This document shows positions 38,053 through 45,979 of a stretch of DNA of 64,000 nt, piece by piece. A program made the position numbers and the translations under genes. How positions within the stretch are numbered: position 1 is the first letter of the stretch; each line of letters begins with the position of its first letter. The DNA is from Streptomyces flaveolus (GTDB lineage: Bacteria > Actinomycetota > Actinomycetes > Streptomycetales > Streptomycetaceae): positions 142,887-206,886 of the forward strand of contig NZ_BMRV01000014.1 in the NCBI RefSeq assembly GCF_014648815.1, written 5' to 3'. A model generated the notes under the pieces. The model was not told the origin of the DNA. It saw nothing but the letters and a program-made list of their open reading frames with translations, and did not search any database.

Positions 38053-40389
38053 TCAGATGTCGGTCACGAGTTCGGGCGCCACGCGTTCCATGTAGGAGCC
38101 GGCCGAGAGGTATCCCTTCGAGGACTCATCTTCCGCCCAAGTGGCGATGTCTCCCGGGTGGGCGAGCTTGTGAGCCCTCGCAGCCTCAGATGCCGCTCGC
38201 CGGGTGTATGCCATATTCGTGTCCTGCCCGTTCTCCCAGTTCTCGCCCATCTTGGGCCCAGCACCGTCCTTGGCGTTCCCTTCCGCATCCTTGAACATCT
38301 GTTCCAGGACGACGCTGGTCACCGTCCCTGCGGCACCGCCAACGCCTGCTCCCACCGCGGGGGAGGCAATGAAGGACGTGCCGACGCCTACGCCGAGGCC
38401 GATAGTCCCCGATGCAACGTTCTTCCACTGGGCCACAGAATGATCGTAATCAGAGTCGCTTGAAACTGCTCCGGATGCGATGGCTTCGTTACGTCCCATT
38501 GCAAGCGTTCCTGATACTTCGCCGGAGTGTCCCGCGATGGCCCGAATGGTGAGCTCTTGGTCGTGATTCGGGCGAAGGTTTTCTGGCACGGCAGGGTTCA
38601 AGTGGTAATCCATCAAGTCCGTCATGTAGCGCTTCTGGCCCACTTCGACGGCGGCATATCCTTCCGGATTCTGGCCGATGGTGAAGAGGAACCGGGCCGC
38701 ATCCCGATGATTCAGCTCGGCGGAAGATCCGGCTACCGGGTAAAGGTTCTCAATGCGCTTCCATGCTTGCTGGGCGTCGACGTCTCCCTTGTCCGGATGC
38801 GGGTCCACGTCGGTTGCCGCACGGTTGATATCAGGCAGATACTCGGACGCGATTTGACCGATGCTGTCTGACATGTAGGAGTGGCCGGTGAGCCGCTCGC
38901 CGTCGTCTGAGATAGAGGTGACGAGGCTTTCGAAGAGCTTTGTCTGCGCCTCATTGTGCGCAGGTGTGTCGGCCGTGGGCATCTCACCCGCCGGGTGCCC
39001 TGTCGTCGCAGCTTCCAAGGCCAGCGCCAGGTTGTTCTGCCCGGTGTGCAGATCATCACCCTTGGAGTTCGACTCCTGCGGCCAGTCCCGCTCCTCGAAG
39101 AGGTACTGGAAATTCGAGAGCGTCACCTTGCCCTTGTAGGTGTTCTCGTCGTCCGAGTCCCGCTCGAACGGGTTGTCCGGGTCGTCCTTCGAGATGAACG
39201 GTTCGTTGAAGAAGTCGGTGGCCGCGTCCGGACTGTTCGAAAGGCCCTTCAGGTAGCCCGTGAGCGGATCCGACCCACTGTCGTCCCCGATGCGGTTCAG
39301 CAGCGGATTCCCCGCTCCCTGGCCCCACGCCATGTTCGGGTGCTCCCCGTTGCCCGTCAGCTTGCGCTCGGTGGCCATGAGCTTCGTGCCGTAGCTGTTG
39401 AGGAACCGGTCGTCGTAGTCACCGGTCCGCATGAGGTTGCTCATGACCTGGAATCCCATCGGCCCGCCGCGGTGTTCGCCGTACAGCGGCTTGTCGCCGA
39501 TGTCGATCATCGTGCGCTTCCAGTCGGCCATCGCCAGAGAATCGCTCTGTGTGGCGTTGGCGAGCGTCATGCCAAGACTGCGCTGCAGGTCGTCGAACTG
39601 TTCACGACGCTCGCGGTCCAGGTCCCAGTTGCCACGCTGCGGGTCAGCGACCCCGGCCCAGAACTCCAGCGTCTTCCTCGGCCCGAGAGCGGTGGCGAAC
39701 CGTTCGGCGAACAAGGCGTCGTTGCCGTACTTCTTCAGTCCCGCGTTGAGCGCGTCGAAGTCCTTCACACTCAGGTCGTCGGGGTCCTTCTTCGCCAGGG
39801 CGGCCAGCGCGTCGGCCTTCTTGAGGGCGTCGGCCGCAGTGTCCCGGTCCTTGTAGCTGGCGTCGGAGAACCCCATCTTGCTCTGGTCGGCGATGGCCTG
39901 CAGGACGGTCTTGGCGGAGTTGTCCGTCTCGCTGGCTTTGTTGAGGATCCTCTGGATCTCGTCCCGGAGCGCGGTGATGTCCGCCTGGTTGTCCTGGTCC
40001 ATCTTGCTGCGCGCTTCCGGGGGAGCGTCCGTGGTGACGGTGAAGCCCCCCTCGAACCCGATGACCTTCAGTCCCTTCTTCCGGCCGCCGTCGATGGCTT
40101 CGACCAGCTGCCGGTGGTAGCCCTTCAGCTCACCCGCCGTGTCGCTAAGGATCTTGTGGATGGTGTCGGCCTGGGTATGGGCGTCAGCGAACTCACCGGC
40201 CGTCTTGCCGATGAACTCCTTCGACACCTTGGCGTTCACGCCGGCCCACTCGGCCTTGTTGGCGCCCTTGTGAAGGTTGTCCTCGGCGTCCTTCTTCAGC
40301 GTTTCGAGGTTCTTGACGAGGGTGGACCAGTCCTTGACGGCGTCGTCGAGCAGCTTGAAGTTGGCGTCGCGGAGAGTGTCGAATTCCAT
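38053..40389 (-). CDS. Large WXG-like ESX-associated protein, candidate secreted substrate
   Basis: 778-aa protein without signal peptide. The first ~110 residues are helical with a W48-A-G50 (WXG-type) turn flanked by heptad-like helices, as in WXG100 and LXG proteins. The middle is hydrophilic, with a family-like region I associate tentatively with DUF6571. Near residues 660-700 there is a Gly/Val/Ala-rich hydrophobic stretch (GTIGLGVGVGTSFIASPAVG) able to enter a membrane. Codon bias is strong up to residue ~445 and drops markedly after it (from about position 39,060 downwards), suggesting that the C-terminal half has a different history. Preceded at 58 nt by a 168-aa helical protein and followed by a lipoprotein. 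Likely exported by the adjacent type VII system. Confidence 0.7.
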   Translation of the reverse strand: MEFDTLRDANFKLLDDAVKDWSTLVKNLETLKKDAEDNLHKGANKAEWAGVNAKVSKEFIGKTAGEFADAHTQADTIHKILSDTAGELKGYHRQLVEAIDGGRKKGLKVIGFEGGFTVTTDAPPEARSKMDQDNQADITALRDEIQRILNKASETDNSAKTVLQAIADQSKMGFSDASYKDRDTAADALKKADALAALAKKDPDDLSVKDFDALNAGLKKYGNDALFAERFATALGPRKTLEFWAGVADPQRGNWDLDRERREQFDDLQRSLGMTLANATQSDSLAMADWKRTMIDIGDKPLYGEHRGGPMGFQVMSNLMRTGDYDDRFLNSYGTKLMATERKLTGNGEHPNMAWGQGAGNPLLNRIGDDSGSDPLTGYLKGLSNSPDAATDFFNEPFISKDDPDNPFERDSDDENTYKGKVTLSNFQYLFEERDWPQESNSKGDDLHTGQNNLALALEAATTGHPAGEMPTADTPAHNEAQTKLFESLVTSISDDGERLTGHSYMSDSIGQIASEYLPDINRAATDVDPHPDKGDVDAQQAWKRIENLYPVAGSSAELNHRDAARFLFTIGQNPEGYAAVEVGQKRYMTDLMDYHLNPAVPENLRPNHDQELTIRAIAGHSGEVSGTLAMGRNEAIASGAVSSDSDYDHSVAQWKNVASGTIGLGVGVGTSFIASPAVGAGVGGAAGTVTSVVLEQMFKDAEGNAKDGAGPKMGENWENGQDTNMAYTRRAASEAARAHKLAHPGDIATWAEDESSKGYLSAGSYMERVAPELVTDI

Positions 40390-40447
40390 GGTTCGCGTCC
40401 TTGGGGTGAGCCGAAGGTGAGTAGGGGTGAGCGGCGTGAAGTGCCCC

Positions 40448-40954
40448 TCAGTCGTCCTTCTTCTTGCTCGGCTCCCCGTAAATCTTGTTCTTCTCGCCCG
40501 GCGCCCCGACCCGCTCGTCGAAGCCGACGTCCAGCATGGCGATGCTGCTCATCTGCCGCTGGATGTAGCCCTCGTCCCCGTCATGCACCTTCTTGGTGAC
40601 CCGCATGTGGTTCGAGATGTGGGCGCACGCGTCCATCAGTGACTTCAGCTGCTCGTCCCAGCGGGTGGACACGTGCTTGAGCCCCGCACCAACTGCGAAA
40701 CCCTGCTTCGACAGGTCCGTGGCCGCGGAGTCACTGGTAGGCACGGCGACGCGGGCCTTGCTCCACAGTTGGTCGTATAGCTCGAACGCGGCTGCGCCGA
40801 TCTTGGTGAGACCGTCATTCGCGACCTTGAGGTCACCGTACGAGCTCGGCATGGGAGGTGCACCGCCGTCGGCCTGGTTCAACTGCATGTGCGTAGAACC
40901 CTGTTGACGTTGCAGCGCGTCGGCCTTGAGCTGTTCCCACTCGTTCCATGCCAT
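40448..40954 (-). CDS. Small helical ESX-type protein, likely partner of the 778-aa protein
   Basis: 168-aa protein, mostly helical, with no signal peptide. It opens with AWNEWEQLKADALQ and has a conserved-looking helix WDEQLKSLMDACAHISNHM. It lacks a strict WXG but has the size and helical content of the partners encoded before large LXG/WXG substrates. The C-terminus is Lys/Asp-rich (PSKKKDD). The ATG at 40954 is supported by GGGAGGG nine bases upstream; an upstream in-frame extension to 41137 has no such signal. Transcribed just before the 778-aa gene. Confidence 0.7.
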   Translation of the reverse strand: MAWNEWEQLKADALQRQQGSTHMQLNQADGGAPPMPSSYGDLKVANDGLTKIGAAAFELYDQLWSKARVAVPTSDSAATDLSKQGFAVGAGLKHVSTRWDEQLKSLMDACAHISNHMRVTKKVHDGDEGYIQRQMSSIAMLDVGFDERVGAPGEKNKIYGEPSKKKDD

Positions 40955-41560
40955 GGACGGCAACCCTCCCCGTGTGCAGGACTGCCTGTCGCCTGTGCCG
41001 GTCGGTGGGCGTCCTGCGGTGTCCGGACTCCGCGACAAGTTAGCAATCGGTGGCGGCAGGGCAACCGGCTTGCGTCCGACGTGGCGCGATTGCGGAGGTG
41101 AAGTTTTCGGGGAGATCCGGTGGTCGGTGGAGGTCAAGGGAGGCAGGGAGTGTCACACACGACACGTCGGTCACACGCCGCAGCGCACACGAAGGGGGTC
41201 GGCGGGCAACACCGTGCCTGTGCACCACTTCGAGTGACGGGACGTTGTGTGCCCCGGTGCCCAGACGGACGACTGTGACGCTTCGTTCACCCTTTAACTA
41301 CATGGCCGCAGTCGCGGTGCGCCCGGCTGCCGACGACCTGCTGCGCTCAGCTCGCTTGACGCACCACTGACCGCCAGATCGGTCAAAGTGTCATGTCCGG
41401 GGCGTCTTTGTAACTGGACTAGCACACATCACGGTTGGCCCTGTCGTACCCGTTGACTACAGTGGTGATCGCAAAACGCGCGCGACCCGCTTTGCGATCG
41501 CGGGGGCGAGTGGCCGGCCGGCCACAGTGATGAAGCTACGGGGAACGGGGAGGGAGCGAC
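40955..41560. promoter_or_regulatory. Divergent 606-bp intergenic control region of the two accessory arms
   Basis: No gene is evident. It separates the leftward and rightward arms. Notable elements: direct repeat GTCACAC at 41152-41158 and 41170-41176, and a perfect inverted repeat GATCGCAAA / TTTGCGATC (41467-41475 and 41491-41499). A TTGACT stands at 41453-41458 without a clear -10. On the minus strand, TTGCCC and TAACTT are 16 bp apart around 41,038-41,070. The region is less GC-rich than the genes, as expected for promoters. Confidence 0.5.
41467..41499. promoter_or_regulatory. Candidate operator (inverted repeat) upstream of the rightward arm
   Basis: Perfect 9-bp arms GATCGCAAA and TTTGCGATC separated by 15 bp, 62 nt before the first gene of the arm. 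It could be bound by a dimeric regulator or form a leader hairpin. Confidence 0.4.
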
Positions 41561-42007
41561 GTGCTTCCAGCGGACATGGTGGGGGGCGTGTCGGCAGCCA
41601 GGGCGGCGAACCTGGAGGTCACCGGCGAGGCACTGAGCACGTTCGTGAAGCGGGTGGACGGGGTCCTGACCAACCTCGAGGGTTCGCCCGGCAACCCGAC
41701 ACGAGTGGGCGCCCAGACGATCAAGCCGGGGTCGCTGGCGGGGGACCCGTCCGCTTTCCCCGAGGCGCATGATCTGTACGTGCAGTACAACCAGGTGCAC
41801 GAGAAGCTCACTTCACTGTCCAAGACCCTGCACCTGCAGATCGAGGCGATCGGCATCGCCGTCCGGGGTGCGCACGTGGGCTTCGACAACCTCGAAGAGG
41901 AGCAGCGCCGCCGCTTCTATGCGATTCAGTCGCAGATCAAGAGTCTGCAGGACGCAGCAGGCGGCAAGCAGCGCGCCAAGGGCGACGACACCACCGGGGA
42001 CCTGTGA
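41561..42007 (+). CDS. Small helical ESX-type protein, coupled partner of the 582-aa WXG protein
   Basis: 148-aa protein, mostly amphipathic helices, no signal peptide and no strict WXG motif. Segments such as VTGEALSTFVKRVDGVLTNL and LTSLSKTLHLQIEAIGIAV suggest a helical hairpin. GTG at 41561 follows AGGGAG. Its TGA overlaps the ATG of the next gene (TGATG), so the two products are made together. This is the arrangement of PE/PPE- or Lap/LXG-type partner and substrate pairs in type VII secretion. Identity as a chaperone-like partner is inferred. Confidence 0.7.
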   Translation: MLPADMVGGVSAARAANLEVTGEALSTFVKRVDGVLTNLEGSPGNPTRVGAQTIKPGSLAGDPSAFPEAHDLYVQYNQVHEKLTSLSKTLHLQIEAIGIAVRGAHVGFDNLEEEQRRRFYAIQSQIKSLQDAAGGKQRAKGDDTTGDL

Positions 42008-43755
42008 TGACCGACAAGCAGCATGAGCAGGACCTGGAGCGGGTCTCCGGGCAGAACACCTTCACGGACCTCACGCGGCACGCCGAGCAGAACCCGAGCA
42101 GTGGCTTCCTCTTCGGAGCCATCGACGACATGGTCCGTACGGCGGCCAAGGGCACGGCGTACGAGCGCGGTGTGCACGGGCGCACGGACTTTGACAATCA
42201 CAGCCTGAACCAAATGATCGACCTGGTCGAGCAGACCAACCCGGAGGACTTGGAGTCTTCAGGGAAGGCCCTGTGGGACGCACGGGACGCCATCAATGAG
42301 GCCGCCAAGGAGTTGGACGGCCACATCGAGAACGTCCACTGGGTCGGAGAGTCGGGTGAGGCGTTCCGCAAGTGGGGTCGCTCGCTGGTCACGAGCACTT
42401 ACGGGCTGAGCGAGTTCGCCGGAGGCGCGGGTGACCAGGTCACCGCGGCCGCCGTGGGCCTGGCAGCCGTACGCAAGGCCATGCCGCCCCGTGACACCAG
42501 GCCGGAAGGGCAACTGGGTGTGAAGCCGTGGAAGCTTCCGACGCCCAAGCAGGTCGAGGGGAACGCCGAGTACGCCGAAGCGGTCCGCGTGGAAAAGGAC
42601 CGTCAGGAGGCGATCAACCAGATGAACCGGTTGTCGTCCTACTACGCGGTGGCCAGCTTGCAACTCAGCGAGCTGCCGCAACCCGAGTTTAAGACCATGC
42701 CGGAAGTGGGCGTTCCGCAGCCAAAGCGAAGCGGCATCTACCATCCGCCGGTAGCCGCGCGCTATGGCACGGAACAAGGAAACGAGAGCGGCGATTTTTC
42801 CAGCCGTTCCGCGGTTGCCGAGACGGAAAGCGTTGCCCGGCCGCAGGACTCGAGCAGCAGTGCCGTCATTCCGGACGGAAGCACGAGGCCGACCCTTGAT
42901 CCCACTGTGTCTGTCGGGACGACCATTGACAGTACCGCCCCGACGGTTCCCACGGTTCCCTCCCACAGCCAGACTTTGCCACCCTCCCTGCCGCCGGCTG
43001 AGAGTAGTGGTCCGACTGGTCCCTTCTCGACTGGCCAAACGCCACCGCTCTCGCAGGCCCCGGCGGTCGGTCGGTCCAATGGTCGAACAAATGGCATCCG
43101 GCCGCCGCTGAATGCTCAGGGGCGAACGACGCCTGCAGGGCCTGTGGCGAAGGGAGTTACGGGGCCTGTACGTCAGGTCGGTCAGGGCCCCCTGAGCCAG
43201 ATGGGCCGAACTACGCCGGCTGGTCAGTCCATTGCCAAGGGCACGACCTCTGCGGCGAAGCCGATCTCAACAAGCCACGGGGTCAGCGGAGGCACCCCCA
43301 GGACCACCTCCTCGACCCAGCCGAAGGCAGGGGGTGGCCCAGTCACCGGAGCGGGCCGAGGCAATGGTGTGGTGGGCGGTCGGCCCGGATCTGTTCCCGG
43401 AGGTGCGGGACGCAGCGGCGCCCGGATCCCACGCGGAACAGTAGTCGGCGCCGAGGGCACATTCGGTTCCACGAACGGGCGCCCTGGGCAGCGCGGAGGC
43501 GCGAACGGCTCCGTGGACGCCTCCGCCAAGTCCCGCGTCACAGGCGCACCCGTCGGGCGGAGTTCCGCTGCCCGCGCCGAGCGGAACGGTATGACCCGGG
43601 GCGGTGCCGGACTTGTGCGGGAACCCGGGAAGCGAGGCAACCGTCGAGACGAGCGCCGAGAGGAAGAGGCGCAGCGACCTGATTACCTGGTCGAAGACGA
43701 AGAGACACATCTGCCCCAGAATCCGCGGCGTGACGTGCCGCCAGTCGTCAACTAA
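42007..43755 (+). CDS. WXG-domain protein with Pro/Ser/Thr/Gly-rich tail and C-terminal YxxxD motif; candidate ESX substrate
   Basis: 582-aa protein without a signal peptide. The first ~220 residues are helical and contain a W112-V-G114 turn, fitting a WXG/PPE-like export domain. Residues ~230-550 are low-complexity, rich in Pro, Ser, Thr, Gly and Arg (TPAGPVAKGVTGPV, TTPAGQSIAKGT). Near the end is Y560LVED564, a match to the YxxxD/E type VII export motif. Third-position GC is clearly lower than in the ecc genes. ATG at 42007 overlaps the previous stop; a GTG at 42004 is an alternative. A mycosin gene follows 23 nt later and could process the tail. Confidence 0.72.
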   Translation: MTDKQHEQDLERVSGQNTFTDLTRHAEQNPSSGFLFGAIDDMVRTAAKGTAYERGVHGRTDFDNHSLNQMIDLVEQTNPEDLESSGKALWDARDAINEAAKELDGHIENVHWVGESGEAFRKWGRSLVTSTYGLSEFAGGAGDQVTAAAVGLAAVRKAMPPRDTRPEGQLGVKPWKLPTPKQVEGNAEYAEAVRVEKDRQEAINQMNRLSSYYAVASLQLSELPQPEFKTMPEVGVPQPKRSGIYHPPVAARYGTEQGNESGDFSSRSAVAETESVARPQDSSSSAVIPDGSTRPTLDPTVSVGTTIDSTAPTVPTVPSHSQTLPPSLPPAESSGPTGPFSTGQTPPLSQAPAVGRSNGRTNGIRPPLNAQGRTTPAGPVAKGVTGPVRQVGQGPLSQMGRTTPAGQSIAKGTTSAAKPISTSHGVSGGTPRTTSSTQPKAGGGPVTGAGRGNGVVGGRPGSVPGGAGRSGARIPRGTVVGAEGTFGSTNGRPGQRGGANGSVDASAKSRVTGAPVGRSSAARAERNGMTRGGAGLVREPGKRGNRRDERREEEAQRPDYLVEDEETHLPQNPRRDVPPVVN

Positions 43756-43778
43756 CCCGAGCGAGGACCCACCTCATC

Positions 43779-45074
43779 ATGAAGTCAGCAACACGTCGCG
43801 GTCTACCAGTACGTGCGGGGAGTGTCGTCGCGAGCGCCCTGGTCGCCGTCGGCGTGGGGGTCGCTCCGGGCGCGGCTGCCGCCGATGCACAGTCGGAGCA
43901 GTGGTACCTGGAGCCGATGCAGGCGGAGACGATGTGGAAAGCCAGCACCGGGAAGGGCATCAAGGTCGCTGTCATCGACACGGGCGTGAATCCCAGCACA
44001 CCCAGCCTCAGGGGGCAGGTACTCGCAGACGAAGTGCCCAAGCAAGTTTCCTACGGTGCCACGAAGGACTATCAAGGCCACGGAACCTCCATGGCCGAAC
44101 TGATCGCGGGTACAGGAGCCGAAGGCGGTCTCCAGGGTCTTGCGCCGGGGGCGAAGATCGTTCCGTACCGCATTGTGCTGACAGGCGTGCCAGAGGCGGA
44201 AGAGAAGAAGACAGCCGAGCCCGCTGAGGCGATCAAAGCTGCGGCTGATACCGATGCACAGATCATCAACATGTCTTTCGGTGGTCCGTACTACGACCCG
44301 GCCATCGAAGAGGCGGTGACCTACGCTGCGTCGAAGGGCAAGTTGCTGATCGCCGGCGTAGGGAACGAGGGCGACAGCGACGACGGAAACATCGGATACC
44401 CGGCCGCGGCTCCATACGTGGTGGGTGTTTCGTCAATGGACAAGGACGCCAACATCTCGAAGTTCTCTTCGCGAGGGAACTACGTTGACCTCGTAGCGCC
44501 AGGCGAGGACATGCCGGGTTACTGCCGTCCCAGCTTTGAGTCGTACTGCCACGGTCTGGAGGGAACGAGCGCCTCCGCGGCCATCGCCTCGGCGTCTGCA
44601 GCCCTCATCTGGTCCGCCCACCCCGACTGGACCGCGAACCAGGTCACCCGAGCGCTCATCGACACCGCAAGCCGCAAGTGGCCGAAGGATGACCCGACCC
44701 AGTACGCCGGGTACGGAACCGTCCGTCCCCGCGTGGTGCTTGAAAACCCGAACTACGACGCCGGCGCGCCCTATTCCGACCCCCTCGCCAAGTGGAACAA
44801 GGAGAAGGGCAAGAAGCTCGTGACCGAGATTCCGCCCGCCTCCGCCGCGTCCCCGTCCGCAACAGGCTCGTCACAAGCCCCGGGAAGCTCTTCTGGCGCC
44901 GACAAGGCCGCAGCAGGATCGAAGGCGGAGGGCGCGGACAAGACGGCGAACGTGGCAGCCGAGTCCTCGAACGACGACAACAGCACGCTGTGGATCGCAC
45001 TCGGCGCTGCCGCGGCCGTGGTCGTGCTCGGAGGCGGAGCCTTCGCCGTCCTGCGATCGCGTCGCGCCGCGTGA
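43779..45074 (+). CDS. mycP: Second mycosin (type VII secretion-associated subtilisin)
   Basis: 431-aa S8-family serine protease with an N-terminal signal sequence (VVASALVAVGVGVAPGAAAA). The triad is Asp (VAVIDTGVN), His (GHGTSMAEL) and Ser (EGTSASAAIAS). A Ser/Ala-rich stalk precedes a C-terminal transmembrane segment ending LRSRRAA. All catalytic residues are intact. It is clearly divergent from the mycosin at 36011 and has weaker codon bias (by eye about three quarters GC at third positions). Placed between the 582-aa WXG protein and the two WXG100 genes, so it probably serves this set. GAGGA lies about 11 nt before the ATG. Confidence 0.9.
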   Translation: MKSATRRGLPVRAGSVVASALVAVGVGVAPGAAAADAQSEQWYLEPMQAETMWKASTGKGIKVAVIDTGVNPSTPSLRGQVLADEVPKQVSYGATKDYQGHGTSMAELIAGTGAEGGLQGLAPGAKIVPYRIVLTGVPEAEEKKTAEPAEAIKAAADTDAQIINMSFGGPYYDPAIEEAVTYAASKGKLLIAGVGNEGDSDDGNIGYPAAAPYVVGVSSMDKDANISKFSSRGNYVDLVAPGEDMPGYCRPSFESYCHGLEGTSASAAIASASAALIWSAHPDWTANQVTRALIDTASRKWPKDDPTQYAGYGTVRPRVVLENPNYDAGAPYSDPLAKWNKEKGKKLVTEIPPASAASPSATGSSQAPGSSSGADKAAAGSKAEGADKTANVAAESSNDDNSTLWIALGAAAAVVVLGGGAFAVLRSRRAA

Positions 45075-45189
45075 CGCCGGCCGCCCGAGCCCGGCGCCGT
45101 TAGGTCAGGGCGTGGAGAACGTGCTCGCCGCCGAAGGGCGTTGAGCCGCACAGTTGGACCCCGAAACGAAAAGGGAGGGCAGGCGGAAC

Positions 45190-45540
45190 ATGGCCGTCGA
45201 CCAGAAGCTTGAAGATGCAGCAGTAATCAAGCTGCAGAAGGACATGTACGAGAAGTTCGAGAACATCCGCAAGCGGGTGCACAGCCTGCAGGGTGTCATC
45301 GACAGCCTCGAGGGCCAGTGGCAGGGCATCGGCCGTGCTGCCTTCGACACGAAGCAGTACGAGATCAACACCTCGCTGCAGAACATGGGCCGCATCCTCG
45401 GTGACGTCATCGAGGCGATGACCGCGACGCGCAACATCAAGGACTCCAAGGAAGACGAAGTCCGCGCGGCCGTGAACAAGATCAACATCAACGACGGTGC
45501 CCCCACGGTCCAGTCGTCGCCGTTCAGCTCGATGACCTGA
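45190..45540 (+). CDS. WXG100-family ESX protein (first of the pair)
   Basis: 116-aa helical-hairpin protein exported by type VII systems. W44-Q-G46 is the WXG turn between two helices. It is slightly longer than the ~100-residue norm owing to a C-terminal tail. The ATG at 45190 follows GGGAGGG; an upstream in-frame start would add 12 residues with no better signal. It probably dimerises with the 99-aa protein encoded 63 nt downstream. By operon order it would be called EsxB in Streptomyces naming as I recall, but the YxxxD signal is on the other member, so I leave the symbol open. In S. coelicolor the equivalent pair affects sporulation. Confidence 0.9.
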   Translation: MAVDQKLEDAAVIKLQKDMYEKFENIRKRVHSLQGVIDSLEGQWQGIGRAAFDTKQYEINTSLQNMGRILGDVIEAMTATRNIKDSKEDEVRAAVNKININDGAPTVQSSPFSSMT

Positions 45541-45603
45541 GCCTTCTCGGGCGTCGACACTCGCGGACATCAACCACAGGCGGAAGAGACGAGGTAGGCA
45601 GAG

Positions 45604-45903
45604 ATGAGCCGTAACGCGGACGGTCTGCAGGTAACGTACGACGGGCTCGACTTCGCGGCGACGAACATCGCCAACGAGGCGAGGCAGCTCGACGAGGACA
45701 TCCAGCAGCTGCGCACGATGGTGATGAACAGCAAGCAGTACTGGGCGGGCAAGGCCCAGGACACCTTCGACGAGAAGCTGCGCCGCTGGGACAAGGAAGC
45801 CAGCGACATCCACCAGGCCCTGACGGGCATCGGTCACGTCGTGGGTCAGTCGGGCGGTACGTACATGGAGGGTGACCTGGCGGCGGCCAGGTACCTGCAG
45901 TAG
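45604..45903 (+). CDS. WXG100-family ESX protein (second of the pair, with YxxxD)
   Basis: 99-aa WXG100 protein with W47-A-G49 in the turn between helices and the C-terminal motif YMEGD, which fits the YxxxD/E export signal recognised by the EccC ATPase. The ATG at 45604 follows a purine-rich AGACGAGG stretch. Forms the expected heterodimer with the preceding protein. The stop is followed by a 13-bp hairpin. Assignment to EsxA by position or EsxB by signal motif is ambiguous. Confidence 0.92.
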   Translation: MSRNADGLQVTYDGLDFAATNIANEARQLDEDIQQLRTMVMNSKQYWAGKAQDTFDEKLRRWDKEASDIHQALTGIGHVVGQSGGTYMEGDLAAARYLQ

Positions 45904-45931
45904 TCACCGGCGGCCAAGGCCGCGGCAGGAA

Positions 45932-45966
45932 CGAGGGTGGGCGTGCGCGGGAGACGCCCACCCTCG
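45932..45966. terminator. Bidirectional terminator between the WXG100 pair and the convergent membrane-protein gene
   Basis: Perfect 13-bp stem (45932-45944 with 45954-45966), 9-nt loop, located in the short convergent spacer. Confidence 0.75.
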
Positions 45967-45979
45967 CGGCGTTCGCGGA

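Noticed and set aside
40955..41370. Small ORFs in the divergent intergenic region
   Set aside because: Several short frames overlap, but none has a good ribosome binding site or codon bias; the region looks regulatory.
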